Shown: positions 29,278 through 39,018 of the stretch, in pieces
Numbering within the stretch: position 1 is the stretch's first letter
Layout: each line of letters begins with the position of its first letter
From: Limisphaera sp026417315
GTDB taxonomy: Bacteria; Verrucomicrobiota; Verrucomicrobiia; Limisphaerales; Limisphaeraceae
NCBI RefSeq assembly: GCF_049537125.1
Contig: NZ_JBMVQY010000004.1
Span: 186,001-250,000, forward strand
Direction: 5' to 3'
DNA: 64,000 bases
The notes under the pieces: generated by a model
Told to the model about the DNA's origin: nothing
The model's input: only the letters and a program-made list of their open reading frames with translations
Databases searched by the model: none
Made by a program: the position numbers and the translations under genes

Positions 29278-29926
29278 ATTTTCCCGGTTGGCTGGACGCC
29301 GGAAGGGGCCACGAGTTCGCGAAACGACCGCAGCAAGTGGCCAGGGCGGAAGCGCTTTTTTGGAGACAAACGTTCCTCAGCGCTCTGGAAGCCGGGCGAA
29401 CCTCTCTCGGAAAAGGGCGTCGTAGCGAATGGTTCTTCCCTCGGATGGAGGGGGCTGATTGCCCTCGGCGCAGTTCGCTTCCAGACCGCGGCTGCGGCCA
29501 CTTCGGGTTCTGCCGGGGGCATTTCCTTCACATGTGCCTCGTGTCGGAGCTGTTGACCGGGCTTTTCTGACCCGATGGCTTCGGCTTCGCGTTGTGCGTC
29601 GCACCGGCTGCGGATTCCTGATGAATCTGTGGAGCCCAAAGCGAGTTGAATCCGGCAGCCGTGGACAGCGGCGCTTTGCTGCACCGGCTAAGGTATCGTT
29701 TCGCCGCTGGTGTAGCGCGATTTCGGTTTGCGGACGTCCCGCTCTCTCCGATCGCGATTCGAGAGGGACGCTCGAGAACGCTGACCGGAGGCTTGCGATT
29801 CGTGGAACCTTTCAACCCGTCGCCTCCTCACTTCCTCCTGGGCAACCCTCTTCATGACTGTCGGCTTCTGCACAGTCCGGGATCCGCATGGGCGGAGACC
29901 TCTGTTGGCGGACCAGGAGGAATGGG
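29278..29926. other. Intergenic region, nothing recognised
   Basis: About 650 bases between the broken large paralog and the end of the AraC-like gene. No supported gene, and no clear terminator between these convergent units. Confidence 0.45.
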
Positions 29927-30604
29927 TTACGGGACCTCGGAGCGTGACGACTTTTGTCCGCCACGGGAACGCCAGCGGGACCATGCCCGGCAAAAGCTTT
30001 GGAGGGAAGCGTAGCCCGCTCTCACGGCGGCTTCCTTCGAGGACCAACCCTGCTGCATGAGACGCTGCGCGAACCGGAGACGAACTTCCGTCAACCACTT
30101 GCCAAGCGACTGACCAGTGGCCCGAGAAAACCGGTGGCGCAGAGTCCGAACGGACACACCCAGCGTGGCCGCCATCACCTTGGCGCGAAATCCACACCGC
30201 CGCGCCAGGGCTTGCCAGTGAGTCATCTGCCGCGGCCACCGGGTGGATGGCGAGCCCTCCCGGTCCCTCTGCCGGCTCGAAGCCTGGCGAGGCCCATGGC
30301 CCCGGCTTGGCAGGTCGCACCCGGCAGCGGGCAAACGAAGCGCCGATTTCAAGCTTCGGACGTTTGCGTAGCCCAGCAGAGCTGCCACCTCGGCCGCCTC
30401 ACGTGTTCGCAGGAACCGGAGTGCCGCGCGATGTCGCAACCGGTGGAGCCATGAGCGCAGCGAAATCCGGCGCTGAAGGAGGAAATACCTTTCCAGCGTT
30501 CTCTGCGAAACGCCCGCCAATTGGGCCATCCTGTGAACGCAGAAATGCCCCTGCCGCGCCAGCTGACGCCACTGACGGGGCGAGATTGGCCTGGTAGCGG
30601 TCAT
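29927..30604 (-). CDS. Tandem AraC-type DNA-binding protein
   Basis: A 225-residue, very Arg-rich protein that appears to be two AraC-type HTH regions in a row, with no effector-binding domain. The first covers about residues 20-90 (MAQLAGVSQRTLERYFLLQ, then LLGYANVRSLKSAL). The second covers about 140-210 (MAATLGVSVRTLRHRFSRAT, then RAGYASLQSFCRAW). Each keeps the family pattern of a first HTH and the GYxxxxSFxRxF-like second HTH, the first more degenerate. Start ATG 30604. It is the only gene on the - strand within the module island, so it is a candidate local regulator, which is inference only. Confidence 0.7.
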   Translation of the reverse strand: MTATRPISPRQWRQLARQGHFCVHRMAQLAGVSQRTLERYFLLQRRISLRSWLHRLRHRAALRFLRTREAAEVAALLGYANVRSLKSALRLPAAGCDLPSRGHGPRQASSRQRDREGSPSTRWPRQMTHWQALARRCGFRAKVMAATLGVSVRTLRHRFSRATGQSLGKWLTEVRLRFAQRLMQQGWSSKEAAVRAGYASLQSFCRAWSRWRSRGGQKSSRSEVP

Positions 30605-30634
30605 GAGCTTGACTCTCCCACCGCCAAGCAGAAA

Positions 30635-30656
30635 GGCCTCCCTTCTGCGGGAGGCC
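30635..30656 (-). terminator. Hairpin upstream of the AraC-like gene
   Basis: A perfect 8-bp stem GGCCTCCC / GGGAGGCC with a 6-base loop. Read leftward it is followed by TTTCTGC, so it could end a short transcript or act as an attenuator in the leader of the AraC-like gene, whose ATG is 31 bases further on. A second stem, CTGGTGGCACCAG, lies just before it on the same strand. Confidence 0.45.
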
Positions 30657-32222
30657 CAACTGGTGCCACCAGTTTGCGGCCGGTGACATGTATGTCGAGG
30701 CGTTTGCAGTCGCGGCGCAAGCAGGGACGCTTTTCAAGCTGGAGCCACGGATTCTGGCATCTCAGGGATATGCCGTTTTCCCTGGGTTCTCCCGCACCGA
30801 CGACGGTTGGAGATTCCGCGGAGCTCTTGGGGATGTCCAAACCCCTGAAATGCGCCGGACTGCCCGCCCCTACGGGGCAGAGACTCGCCGGCACCGTAGC
30901 AGCGCTTTGGATAAAACCGAATCGCTCGACACCGGAGGAACGCGGAGGTGGCCTTTGGCACGCCGTGTGTCCGCTTCATCGGGGTGGAAATCATCAGCCG
31001 GGCCAACGCCCTCCGGGCCGGCAGGACGCCCCGGTGCATCGCGCGCTGAAGGGGTGGAACCCGCTGTGAAAACGGCCGCCCATCGCGGTGGGGGTCCGGG
31101 AGTTGCGCCCTTTCACGGCACGGTGGGTTTTTGCAGGCCCAATACCCGGGACATCGCCCCGGGTTGACAAATGTGTCCACCTTCAGCGCGTTGATTCGCC
31201 CACGCGATCCGCGAGTGGCGCATCCCGGTGTTGGCCACCTCAGGGAGACCTCGGGCGGCGGGGCCTTGCCTGTTTCAATCCCTGAACGGCAATTCCCGAA
31301 TCCAACGGCATCCCATCTGATTCCAACTAAACCCGCCAGCCCCCGGAAATGTTTCGCACCTGCCGCACGCCGTGTGCCTACCCCATCGGACGGCATTCAT
31401 CAGCCCGGGGCAACGCCCGGGGAAAACAGGTGCCCCCAATCCATCCCACCCTGAAAGGGCGGAACGCGGTGAGCGCATACCCGGACCTCTCGACAAGATT
31501 ATGGAGTTGTCCCTTGTCAGGGCGCGAAAGGGAGCTTGCGTGCCCAGTTCGCGGCCCCTTGCCCCGGGCTTGCGCAGGTTATGCATCTTCGGCGCGTCGA
31601 TGGGCCCGTGGGATCTACGGACAGCCCCAGATGTGTTCGTGTTATCGAATCCGTGATTCAGGAATCAGACAGAAATGGAGTTTTGCGCCGGTTTTGCGGT
31701 TCCGGGAGCCCCGAAATTCCGGCGCACTTTCGGGGATGTTCAAAAGCCTGAAAAAAAAAAGCCGCACGCCGAAAGGCCGGGGCGGGTCCACTCGGCCCAA
31801 GGCAGGACCGCAAAGACCCTTGGCGGTCGTCACCAGGCGATCTGCATGGCACGCAGCTTCGCACTCTTAGACGGACGTACTGGGATCCCTGGGAGCCATG
31901 GCCGGCTGAGCCGACCCGCAGTCGGATGCACGAGAAGGAGTCTATGATCGGTCAAATCCGCAGCGGGCCGCCGGGCGAGAGTGAGGCAACCCCTCGATCC
32001 GGAACGAGCAACCTGCGAGCGCTTGGCAACGCGAGGCAGACGAGCACTCATTCCCGGTGTCCCCTGAGAGGCACCCCTTCGGAGTTCTTTCCAGTGTTTC
32101 GGACGACTTCGGAAGTTCCGAACCGCACTTGGAAAACACAGCAGCGCGATCCGGAAAGCGACGCGAGGCATGGTCGGCAACACGAGCCTCCACGAGTCAG
32201 GGTTGGACCCGCCCAAGAGGCG
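30657..32222. repeat. Non-coding field with interspersed repeats
   Basis: About 1.6 kb without a supported gene. Two diverged copies (about 30960-31190 and 31375-31600) of a repeat with stems such as CAGCCCGGGGCAACGCCC or CATCGCCCCGGGTTGAC, each followed by a CTGAAAGGGCGGAACGCG-like block and CTTCAGCGCGTTGAT or CTTCGGCGCGTCGATG. I recognise this as the AGCCC-GGGCAACGCCC repeat seen in many planctomycete and verrucomicrobial genomes. A separate short repeat, GGGGATGTCCAAACCCCTGA, occurs near 30831 and 31732. Nothing else is evident up to element copy 3. Confidence 0.6.
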
Positions 32223-32295
32223 TGTCGCATTTTTTGCAGGCTCCACTTTTGGTAACATCTCAGTGCTTGACGATCGGCCTCGGTGTGGTAAGAGG
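32223..32295 (+). promoter_or_regulatory. Conserved module element, copy 3
   Basis: TGTCGCATTTTTTGCA, then GGCTCCACTTTTG, keeping the exact spacing of copy 1. The second arm appears further on as GTGTGGTAAGAGG (32283-32295). The next supported gene, a Cys-rich protein, starts about 450 bases later. Confidence 0.65.
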
Positions 32296-32743
32296 GCGCT
32301 CGAAAAATCAAAGAGAAGCCTTGGAACCAGGTGAACGGCCGTGCTTGCCAAGCTGGTTGCTGGGTGAGTGAACAGAGGCAATGATGCGTGGAAGCCGGGT
32401 CGGTGGCTCACCGCAGGCTTGCGCCACGGCAAACAGGAGGAACCGATCGCGAGCATGCGGGGGGGCGATTTCAGGGCGCGGCTCGCGTTGGTGGTCCGGC
32501 GGCTATGTGGAGGATGCAGCCGAAGCGCACCAGCAGGAAACATCGCAACAGAGTTCGGACAGGCCGGACCGGGCCAAGCATCCGAGAGAGCGCGGCGCAC
32601 CTCGGCGACCGTCACAAGAGCCCGATCGCGAACGGGACTGGCCAAGTGGAGTAGTCGCCTTTCACCTCGCGACCCGGCAACCTGTACGTGCGAAGGGATC
32701 CGCCGTTCATTTTTTCGCAACAACCAGCAAAAGAGGGATACGG
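32296..32743. other. Leader region of module 3
   Basis: About 450 bases. Short frames with possible overlapped starts (near 32331 and 32381) exist. The frame of the Cys-rich gene is open from 32381, but its composition there is Arg/Ser-rich and unlike the mature gene. A decayed MauE-like gene would be expected here by analogy; none could be aligned. Confidence 0.35.
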
Positions 32744-33283
32744 ATGAACGTCATGGTGCGTGCTGTTTCCAGCATGGCGAAGGCGGCCACAACGGTATTC
32801 TTGTGCTCAGCCTTGCCTGTGGCCACGCTTTCGGCGCGTGCAAACAACTGTTTCATCACAGTCCCGAAAAGCATGAGTGAGGAGCGGTGCGAATGCTCGG
32901 GGGAAATCGTTCCCAGGTGCGGTCTCTTCGAGCGGAGGCTGCAGATCAAACAGTGGTATGAATGTGTCGGTGGACAAGAAACGGGATATAGGGTTTGTGA
33001 AACTCGCATGATCTCTCCGGGAACAATAGCAGACTGCGAGAGGAACTGGAACAACGCCCGGGTCATGGTCTGTCTGCTCATCATCGCGGCTGCGGTTCCC
33101 ATTTGTTCCGCTGCGTGTACGGCCATTGTGCCGTGCCTGGAGTGCGCAGCGGCTGCCGGCGTAATCTCCGGCCTGGTGGGATGGCTTGGGTGTGACTTGT
33201 TGGAGGGTTGCGATCCGGTCAATGTGCGGAATCTGGATCCGGTTCCCATGACTGTGGCCGCTTCTGGAGAATGTCCAATCTGA
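32744..33283 (+). CDS. Cys-rich small secreted protein with hydrophobic core (module 3)
   Basis: A 179-residue protein from the ATG at 32744, with GAGGG seven bases upstream. A signal peptide covers about residues 1-33 (TTVFLCSALPVATLSARA). After it come 15 Cys. Residues about 105-150 form an Ala/Ile/Gly-rich hydrophobic stretch with regularly spaced cysteines (VCLLIIAAAVPICSAAC, then IVPCLECAAAAGVISG), ending GWLGCDLLEGC. This style recalls halocin C8-type bacteriocins, but that is an impression and not a demonstrated match. The module 1 pseudogene is its closest relative here. The large protein starts 72 bases downstream. Confidence 0.75.
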   Translation: MNVMVRAVSSMAKAATTVFLCSALPVATLSARANNCFITVPKSMSEERCECSGEIVPRCGLFERRLQIKQWYECVGGQETGYRVCETRMISPGTIADCERNWNNARVMVCLLIIAAAVPICSAACTAIVPCLECAAAAGVISGLVGWLGCDLLEGCDPVNVRNLDPVPMTVAASGECPI

Positions 33284-33355
33284 GGGCAGGGAATCGGAAG
33301 TGCGCCATGCCCGGTTGCCGCGGGAGTCCAGCGAACGCAGTCCGAGAACGGGATC

Positions 33356-34672
33356 ATGAGGAGTGAACGGTCTCCACGAAGTGCGCAGGTGTTGGGTTGG
33401 GGCGTCATCCTGGTCATGGGCCTGGGGTGGCTGGCCGCGGCCCGGGCCGAGGAGCTGCCGGGGTTGCGTCAGGCGGTAACGAATGTGTTTCTAACCACCC
33501 CCGCTGAACCACCGCGTTCGCCGACGGTGGAGGAACTGCGCGTCGTCTTCGAGACTGTGGTACGGGAGAGGCCCCTGCGTTACTACATCTGCGGTCGGGT
33601 GTATTACACGGGCCGGCCTCCGACGAAGGAGGAGTGGGAGCGAGATGTGAAGTTACAGCTCCAGGCGAAAGAGATGATGGGATACACGATGGACCGTGAA
33701 ACGGAGGCCAGGGTCCGGGATTGGGTGTGGCACACTTTTCGGCAGCGGCGGATGGAATGGTGGAAGGAATATCGAGATGACAAAGAGTACCGGCTGGAGA
33801 CAAGGGTGGAGACCAACGCCGGTCCGGCGCTGTGCGATTTTGTGCCCGAAAAGGTGGTGATTCAGACCAACCTGCCGGATGGGGCAGTTCGTTCATTCAC
33901 CGTCAATCATGACGTGCGTTCGGCCACGCTGCGTGTGTGGCCGGGCGAGCGATCGGCCCTGGAGCAGGTGTTCCGCATCCCCACGGAATTGTACACGGCA
34001 GCGAGCACCTGGCTGGGCGATGCGGAGCTTCTTCTACGGTCAGGTGAACTGCGATTCGACCCGTCCAAGGCGGCGTCGGTCGCCGGGGACAGAGCGCCGG
34101 TGGGGCACATGGAGGCAGTGGCGGTGGAGCTGTTCGGCACGCGGGCGCTGCGACTGGACTTCCGACTTGCCTCGAGCCCTTTGGCCATTGTGGAGAGACT
34201 CAAGCCCCGACTGGCCCTCGTCATCTCTCCAGAGCCCCCGGGTCGCTTGTTGGCCACCTACGTCGGAACGTCCGGACAATGGGAGGCGCGAGTGTACCGG
34301 TACGGCGCCTGGAGTTGGCCGGCCCGGGTGATGGGCCGGGTGAAGGCCGAGGAGGGAAAAGACCTGGAGGTGGAAACGTACTACGTGGACGAGCTTCGAG
34401 AACTAGACGTGGTGGATCGCAGCTTGTTCGAATTCGTCGCGCCCCGGGAATACCTGGTGGTGGAGCGCGACAACAAGGGGGAGGTGGCGGCGGTGTTGCA
34501 GGCGCCACGGTTCATGGACGTAAGCCCGCTGACCAACAGAGCGGCTTGGTCGCAGCCACGGCCGCCGGCTGAAAGACGAACATTGTCGAAGGTCGCCGTG
34601 GGCGCCTTCCTGGGGCTGAGTGTGGGCCTGTTGGTCTGGGTGTTGCGTCAGGGGCTGCGCCGGCAGTGTTGA
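33356..34672 (+). CDS. Module 3 large anchored protein (subfamily II)
   Basis: A 438-residue protein with a signal peptide (VLGWGVILVMGLGWLAAARA, about 11-30), a periplasmic body and a C-terminal helix (VAVGAFLGLSVGLLVWVL) followed by RQGLRRQC. No known domain recognised. The distal third aligns with the 35617 protein: PGRLLATYVGTSGQWEARV, then YRYGAWSWPARV, against PAEIALRHTKDGPVRAVV and YRYDEIFAGG. The charged region about 85-135 (Lys/Glu/Trp-rich) is peculiar to this member. Start ATG 33356. It follows the Cys-rich gene closely and is probably in the same transcript. Confidence 0.78.
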   Translation: MRSERSPRSAQVLGWGVILVMGLGWLAAARAEELPGLRQAVTNVFLTTPAEPPRSPTVEELRVVFETVVRERPLRYYICGRVYYTGRPPTKEEWERDVKLQLQAKEMMGYTMDRETEARVRDWVWHTFRQRRMEWWKEYRDDKEYRLETRVETNAGPALCDFVPEKVVIQTNLPDGAVRSFTVNHDVRSATLRVWPGERSALEQVFRIPTELYTAASTWLGDAELLLRSGELRFDPSKAASVAGDRAPVGHMEAVAVELFGTRALRLDFRLASSPLAIVERLKPRLALVISPEPPGRLLATYVGTSGQWEARVYRYGAWSWPARVMGRVKAEEGKDLEVETYYVDELRELDVVDRSLFEFVAPREYLVVERDNKGEVAAVLQAPRFMDVSPLTNRAAWSQPRPPAERRTLSKVAVGAFLGLSVGLLVWVLRQGLRRQC

Positions 34673-35063
34673 GGCGCTCTCTCCATCCAGATTGCTGAAC
34701 TGCTGGCTCGGTGAGTTTCGATGGCATGGCCTCGGGCGGGTTGCAACGCAGATCCCGGTTCCGCACCCCCAATGGAGCAGAGTCCTTCGTGTGTATTCTC
34801 AGGTGGCAACGTTTTCCAGCATGCTCGGATCAAGCCCGGGAACACATCCTTCTGCGCACAAAGGCGGCCGGGAGACCCCCGGGTTTGCCGGGTCTGCTTG
34901 GGAGGAGTAGGGTCTTGTCCGGGTGAAGCCCGAGAGTGTCCCTGGAAACTCGGGTTGCCCGGACCCGGCCGGAGGGGCCCGAATCTGCGGCACTGCCTGA
35001 CTCTCGCGCATGTCGGCGGCAGCGAACCCGGTCCGAAACGTCCGGTTGGTGGCCTCGCGGGGG
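34673..35063. other. Intergenic region between modules 3 and 4
   Basis: About 390 bases with no supported gene. It leads into element copy 4. Confidence 0.45.
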
Positions 35064-35125
35064 TGTCGCATTTTTTGCCTGTTCCGCTTTTGCCCCTTTG
35101 CCGCTGCGGCAGGCCGTGGTAAAAG
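35064..35125 (+). promoter_or_regulatory. Conserved module element, copy 4
   Basis: TGTCGCATTTTTTGCC, then TGTTCCGCTTTTG, then a nested perfect stem TGCCGCTGCGGCA, then GTGGTAAAAGG. The CTTTT and AAAAG arms enclose the stem. The end of the element lies 43 bases before a small ATG frame, the same distance as from copy 6 to the intact MauE-like gene. Confidence 0.7.
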
Positions 35126-35167
35126 GAGATCGACAAGTCCGGCTCACAACCAACCGGAGCAACGTTT

Positions 35168-35480
35168 ATGGCAGACAAAAGCGCCGGCAGACGGATTACG
35201 AAGAGGTCGAACGTCTGGACCGACAGTTCGGACCCGGCCGAGCCAGAAGGGGCAGCGCAACGAAAGGTGTTTCAGATGGGGATCGGCTGGCGCGGATACG
35301 CGTGTGGTTCCGGGCTGCCGGTGGAAGGGGCGAACTCGCGTCCGCGGTGGTGGTTGTGGCGAACCTGTGGAGCGGGTCAATGCCGTCGTTGACAGCCGAA
35401 GTGCCGAGGGCGGGGGCGCAGAAAGCCAAGGTGAGGGGCGGCCGCTTCACCATTAGGGGCTTGAACCTCAAGTGGGGTGC
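35168..35480 (+). pseudogene. Probable MauE-like gene remnant (module 4)
   Basis: An ATG 43 bases after element copy 4 starts MADKSAGRRITKRSNVW, positioned like the leader MAGEQGSRANTTAV of the intact MauE-like gene at 40898. That frame stops at 35392. In the next frame, ELASAVVVVANLWSGSMPSL followed by TAEV resembles the first MauE helix (LLVTGLAKVWSSLEPSRAM followed by EV). No later helices can be traced. I read this as the truncated, frameshifted 5' part of a MauE-like gene. The alignment is short, so this is tentative. Confidence 0.4.
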
Positions 35481-35616
35481 CGAGCGAAAGGATGGCAACA
35501 ATGCCGATCCAATCTGCCGGGACTTGAACAGCGTCCACATTTGTGACAAGCGCCTGCGCAAGGGGACGAGGTGGCGGCATACGATTCTGGAGAAAGGGGG
35601 GGTTCGGCGCGTCGTT

Positions 35617-36606
35617 ATGTGGGCGCTAATTGTGGGCTCGGCATGCACCGACGCCCTGGCGACCGAATACAGCGCTCTTGATCGTTTCAAGCGTTTCCTC
35701 GAAAGCAGGCCTGCCGTTCAGGCATGTCTCTTCGAGCGAGAATTGAGGATCCCTTTGCCGACGGATATACAACAGGCGCAGAGGCAAACATTCTTCTTCC
35801 GTTGGCGACCCGATGCGTACTATCTGCAGGCGGTGACTGATACGAATGCCATCGATGCGCCCCGGGAGGACCAGGTGTATGTGGGGCGAATTCGGGACCT
35901 CGTGTGGGAGCTGCATGCGGGCAACCTTACCACCATACACGGGCTAGAGGTTCGTGCCGCTGCGGCCCGGGCGGTCCGGGGCATCGAGGAGTTCGCGCAT
36001 GCCACAGTGGAGACGGTCTTGAATCTTGGGCTTTCGGAGATCAAGCCAGGCTCGGTGCGCTGGAGGGACGACGAGTTGCAGGCAGAAAGCGAGGCGGGCG
36101 AAGTGTTTGGACAACTGACTCTGCGTGGCGGCCTGCCAGCGGAAATCGCGCTCAGGCACACCAAGGATGGACCCGTGCGCGCGGTGGTCCGATATCGCTA
36201 TGACGAGATCTTCGCCGGCGGCACCTTTCCGGTCGAGTTTGAGCGTTATAGAATCGTCGATGACAGGGAGTATCCGGAAGTTCGGATCACCTTGCTCCAC
36301 CTGGACATGGAGACGTCCCCGGTTCCGTTGGCCCTTTTCGAGCCGTTGAGGTTCGTCCCGGAAGCGCAGGACCGGTTCTTCATCGTTTCGAACGACACCG
36401 TGTATGCCGGGAGCATCCGCGATCCGAAGAAACCGCTACAAAAGGCGTACACAGCGGCCGAGCAGGCCAGGTCGCTCGGGGTCGTGCAGGCAGACGGCAG
36501 CCAACGGCGCCTTGTGGTTCTTTGCCTCCTGGTGATCTCGTCCCTGGCAGCGGGGTGGGTCGTGCTGCTCCGCTGCAGGAACCAGGATCAAGCCAAGCAG
36601 GAATAA
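35617..36606 (+). CDS. Module 4 large anchored protein (subfamily II)
   Basis: About 329 residues from the ATG at 35617, giving a short signal MWALIVGSACTDALA; a GGGGGGG run lies 20 bases upstream and the frame is open far upstream. The body opens FKRFLESRPAVQACLFEREL and contains VLNLGLSEIKPGSVRWRDDE and GEVFGQLTLRGGLPAEIAL. Both stretches align with the 41934 protein and the broken 44470 copy. The C-terminal helix (LVVLCLLVISSLAAGWVVLL) precedes RCRNQDQAKQE. No known domain. A Cys-rich frame starts 10 bases downstream. Confidence 0.75.
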   Translation: MWALIVGSACTDALATEYSALDRFKRFLESRPAVQACLFERELRIPLPTDIQQAQRQTFFFRWRPDAYYLQAVTDTNAIDAPREDQVYVGRIRDLVWELHAGNLTTIHGLEVRAAAARAVRGIEEFAHATVETVLNLGLSEIKPGSVRWRDDELQAESEAGEVFGQLTLRGGLPAEIALRHTKDGPVRAVVRYRYDEIFAGGTFPVEFERYRIVDDREYPEVRITLLHLDMETSPVPLALFEPLRFVPEAQDRFFIVSNDTVYAGSIRDPKKPLQKAYTAAEQARSLGVVQADGSQRRLVVLCLLVISSLAAGWVVLLRCRNQDQAKQE

Positions 36607-36615
36607 CAGGAAGGA

Positions 36616-37004
36616 ATGGAAGGAGAAAACGAGCGACGCAAAGAAGGTTTGCATGGGCAGCGCTTTCGATCTGCCGGGCCGGAGCCGTCGGCGTGGTGTC
36701 CTCCGACTGTTACGACACGACCGGGGACATTATTTGTCATGTTGCCTGCTCGGTGAGACACCCTGTCTGCTGCAGATTCGGAGGCCCGGGCGGTAACGAG
36801 TGTCTCTGGTGGGGAGAGCGGGTCGTGCACACCTCCAACGGTTATGTGCCGGGTTGCATCCGTGGAACCTCGTACGGAACGCTTGACCCCTTCACCGCCA
36901 CGTGCGCCCGGTTGGAATGGGGATCCATCTGTGGTGTGCCCTACGGACCCATTCAGCGCAGTGGCCCGACGCCCGCTTACAACTGTCATGGGCCGTGCTT
37001 GTAG
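36616..37004 (+). pseudogene. Cys-rich small protein with N-terminal frameshift (module 4)
   Basis: CAGGAAGGA precedes an ATG at 36616 (MEGENERRKEG), matching where sister genes start, but that frame has no signal peptide and soon ends. The neighbouring frame carries a signal-like segment (RRFAWAALSICRAGAVG) and about 85 residues with 11 Cys (SDCYDTTGDIICHVAC, HPVCCRFGG, NECLWWGE, GSICGVPYG, YNCHGPCL) to a stop at 37004, yet lacks a normal start codon. A one-base frameshift within the first 15 codons would explain both. A rare start codon in the body frame is the alternative. Confidence 0.55.
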
Positions 37005-38454
37005 TCGAGAAATTGCCGAAAGCGTGGAGGTCGTGAACGGATTGACCGTGGACCGCCAAAGGGCGCCAGGCGGTTTGTTCGCGAAGGGGGCGCTTGTGGA
37101 GAGTCACCGGGCCTCCTCGAGGGGAGAGGGACTCCGGGCGATCGGAATCGCACGGGCATGCGCCAGCGAGCTGTCACAAAGGATTTTTTCAACTGCATCT
37201 GCAAATCAAAGTGGTGCGTAGGGCCTGTGAGAGATGGGGCGCCTCGGGACATCGTTTGAGGACTCCCCAGGCCTGCCTCCACGTCCGCCTGCTGGGAGCC
37301 AGGGGTCCCACACAGTGGGCAACTGCGCTGTGTTTGCGGCCTGCGCCTACCGGCCCATCACTGCGTAGCAGCGCCTTTCAGCCGGCCGTATCGCGGGGCT
37401 CCATCCCGTAGGATACGCAGAAGGAACAGCCCACAAATCACGCAGAACACGCAGAAACTGCCTTGCAGCCGCCGACGGAAGTCTCCGGAACCCAAGCCGG
37501 TAGCTGCCGAAGAAAATGGGCGGGCTCACTCAAGATCCACCGCATTCCCGCGGTGGCTACCCGCCCCCTCACGCCGTAGCCGTTGATGGAAATCGGCGGA
37601 CCTCAAAGACGCATGATAACCACTGACGGAAGTCGGATGAACAAGTCGCAAGGCCTGCTTGGCTGGGGTGACTCAGCCCAAGGGAAAGCGCCCGCGCCGG
37701 AATTCCCGGTCCGCCGCCTCACGGCGGCGGCTACGCTTAAGAAAGGCCCACAGATCACACAGAACACGCAGAAACTGACATGTAGCCGCCGACGGAAGTC
37801 GGCGGAATCCAATGTCCGTGGCCGCCGATGTGAATCGGGGGCCTTCAAGAAATTCCCAACTGCGGACCCGCCGAGGAGAATGGGCGGATCTCGATGGGGT
37901 CGCCGCCAACGAGAGTGGGTAGATCACGCCTCGATCCATCCCGGAGCCCATTGGCCGCCCGTCGGAGGTGCGGAACTCAATTCCGATCCGGCGAGTCCGC
38001 CGCCACACGGCGGCGGCCACGCTGAAGAGCAAAGCTCACAGAGTACGCAGAATGTAATCAGCAGCCGCCGACGGGAGTCCGCGGAGCCATCTCGGTAGCC
38101 GCCGATGTCAACCGGCGGATCCCATCGAGGGAGCATCCACGAAAGTCAGTGGAGCAACTCCCCGCTTGCTGCGTGGCCACGGTGGCAAGACTCGGTGCGT
38201 GGATTCGGATGTGAATCCCCGGTCTGCCGTCTTACGACGGCGGTTACCCAACGCGCCGTAGAGCAGATTTCGGAACCTGTCGTGTCGCGGGCTTCCAGCC
38301 CGCACCGGACACGGAGCGTGAGAATATCTCGATTTGCTGAGGGTGTCGGATCCCGGCTGCCAGCTGCGTCGGTGGCCATCTTCTTGAGGCTCCACCGGCG
38401 ACTTCCCACGGCACCTGCAGGCCGGAGGCTGGGGTCCGGCAGACTGGGCGCCCT
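37005..38454. repeat. Hairpin repeat cluster 3, inverted relative to cluster 1
   Basis: No gene supported. From about 37420 to 38290 the left-end repeat recurs in the opposite orientation: GCCCACAGATCACACAG, AACACGCAGAAACTG, TGTAGCCGCCGACGG at 37747-37795, a similar unit at 37430-37480, and a partial one near 38033-38080. Many stems of the GCCGCCGA/TCGGCGGC type lie between. 37005-37420 shows nothing clear. Confidence 0.7.
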
Positions 38455-38790
38455 GCGATGCCGTCAGGCGGCGGAAGGAGTGCAGGGATTCCGCGACAGG
38501 TCGGCCGGGGAATTGCGAGGCTGCCAGGCCTGTGCTTCGGTCCGAGACGGCGGTGGTCCAGAGGACAGGGTGCAATCTACGGAGTCTGACGGTTGTCGCA
38601 TTTTTTTTGCACGTTCCGCTTTTGTCCCTTGCCGGCGGCCGCGTCCGTGGTAAAAAGGATGCTGACAGCCTTGGATACGGAAACGCCGGCGGCCGGCTTT
38701 TGGCTGGCGAACACGCGAGCCGCACGAACACGACGACGGTGAGAGCAGGGACCGGTCGATTGGGACCGGCCACGCAGGGCGGAGGAGCGG
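38455..38790 (+). repeat. 336-bp duplication, copy A
   Basis: Near-identical to 40656-40990. It contains element copy 5 and the 5' leader of the MauE-like gene, but with the ribosome site and start lost (CGCCGGCGGCCGGCTTTTGG here against CGCAGGAGGCAGGCTTATGG). After 38790 the sequences diverge and no MauE helices follow. Confidence 0.85.
38594..38657 (+). promoter_or_regulatory. Conserved module element, copy 5 (altered spacing)
   Basis: TGTCGCA, then eight T instead of six, GC, ACGTTCCGCTTTTG, the GC-rich stem region GCCGGCGGCCGCG and GTGGTAAAAAGG. The two extra T lengthen the GT-GC spacing from 10 to 12, which would be expected to weaken a sigma-54-type promoter. Confidence 0.65.
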
Positions 38791-39018
38791 TACGAGCGCG
38801 GGCGGCTGACTTTTGAACTGGTCGGAGAGGCGATTGCGGTTTTGTGGAATGCATCGGTGGTGTTCCCTGTGATGGATCCGGCGACGCAGCTCGCAGCCCG
38901 GGCCTTTTCCGGGCAAGGGTCTAAGACTCTGTCTTGTTTGAGATTCAGCGTACGACCAGGAGTTGCGTTTGCGTGTCACAGCTCAAACAGCACGACAAAA
39001 ACTGAAGGGGGAGGATAC

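Noticed and set aside
31830..32723. - strand frame of about 300 codons over element copy 3
   Set aside because: It translates the module element itself (the same AKNAT peptide appears opposite several other copies), so the apparent conservation is of DNA, not protein.
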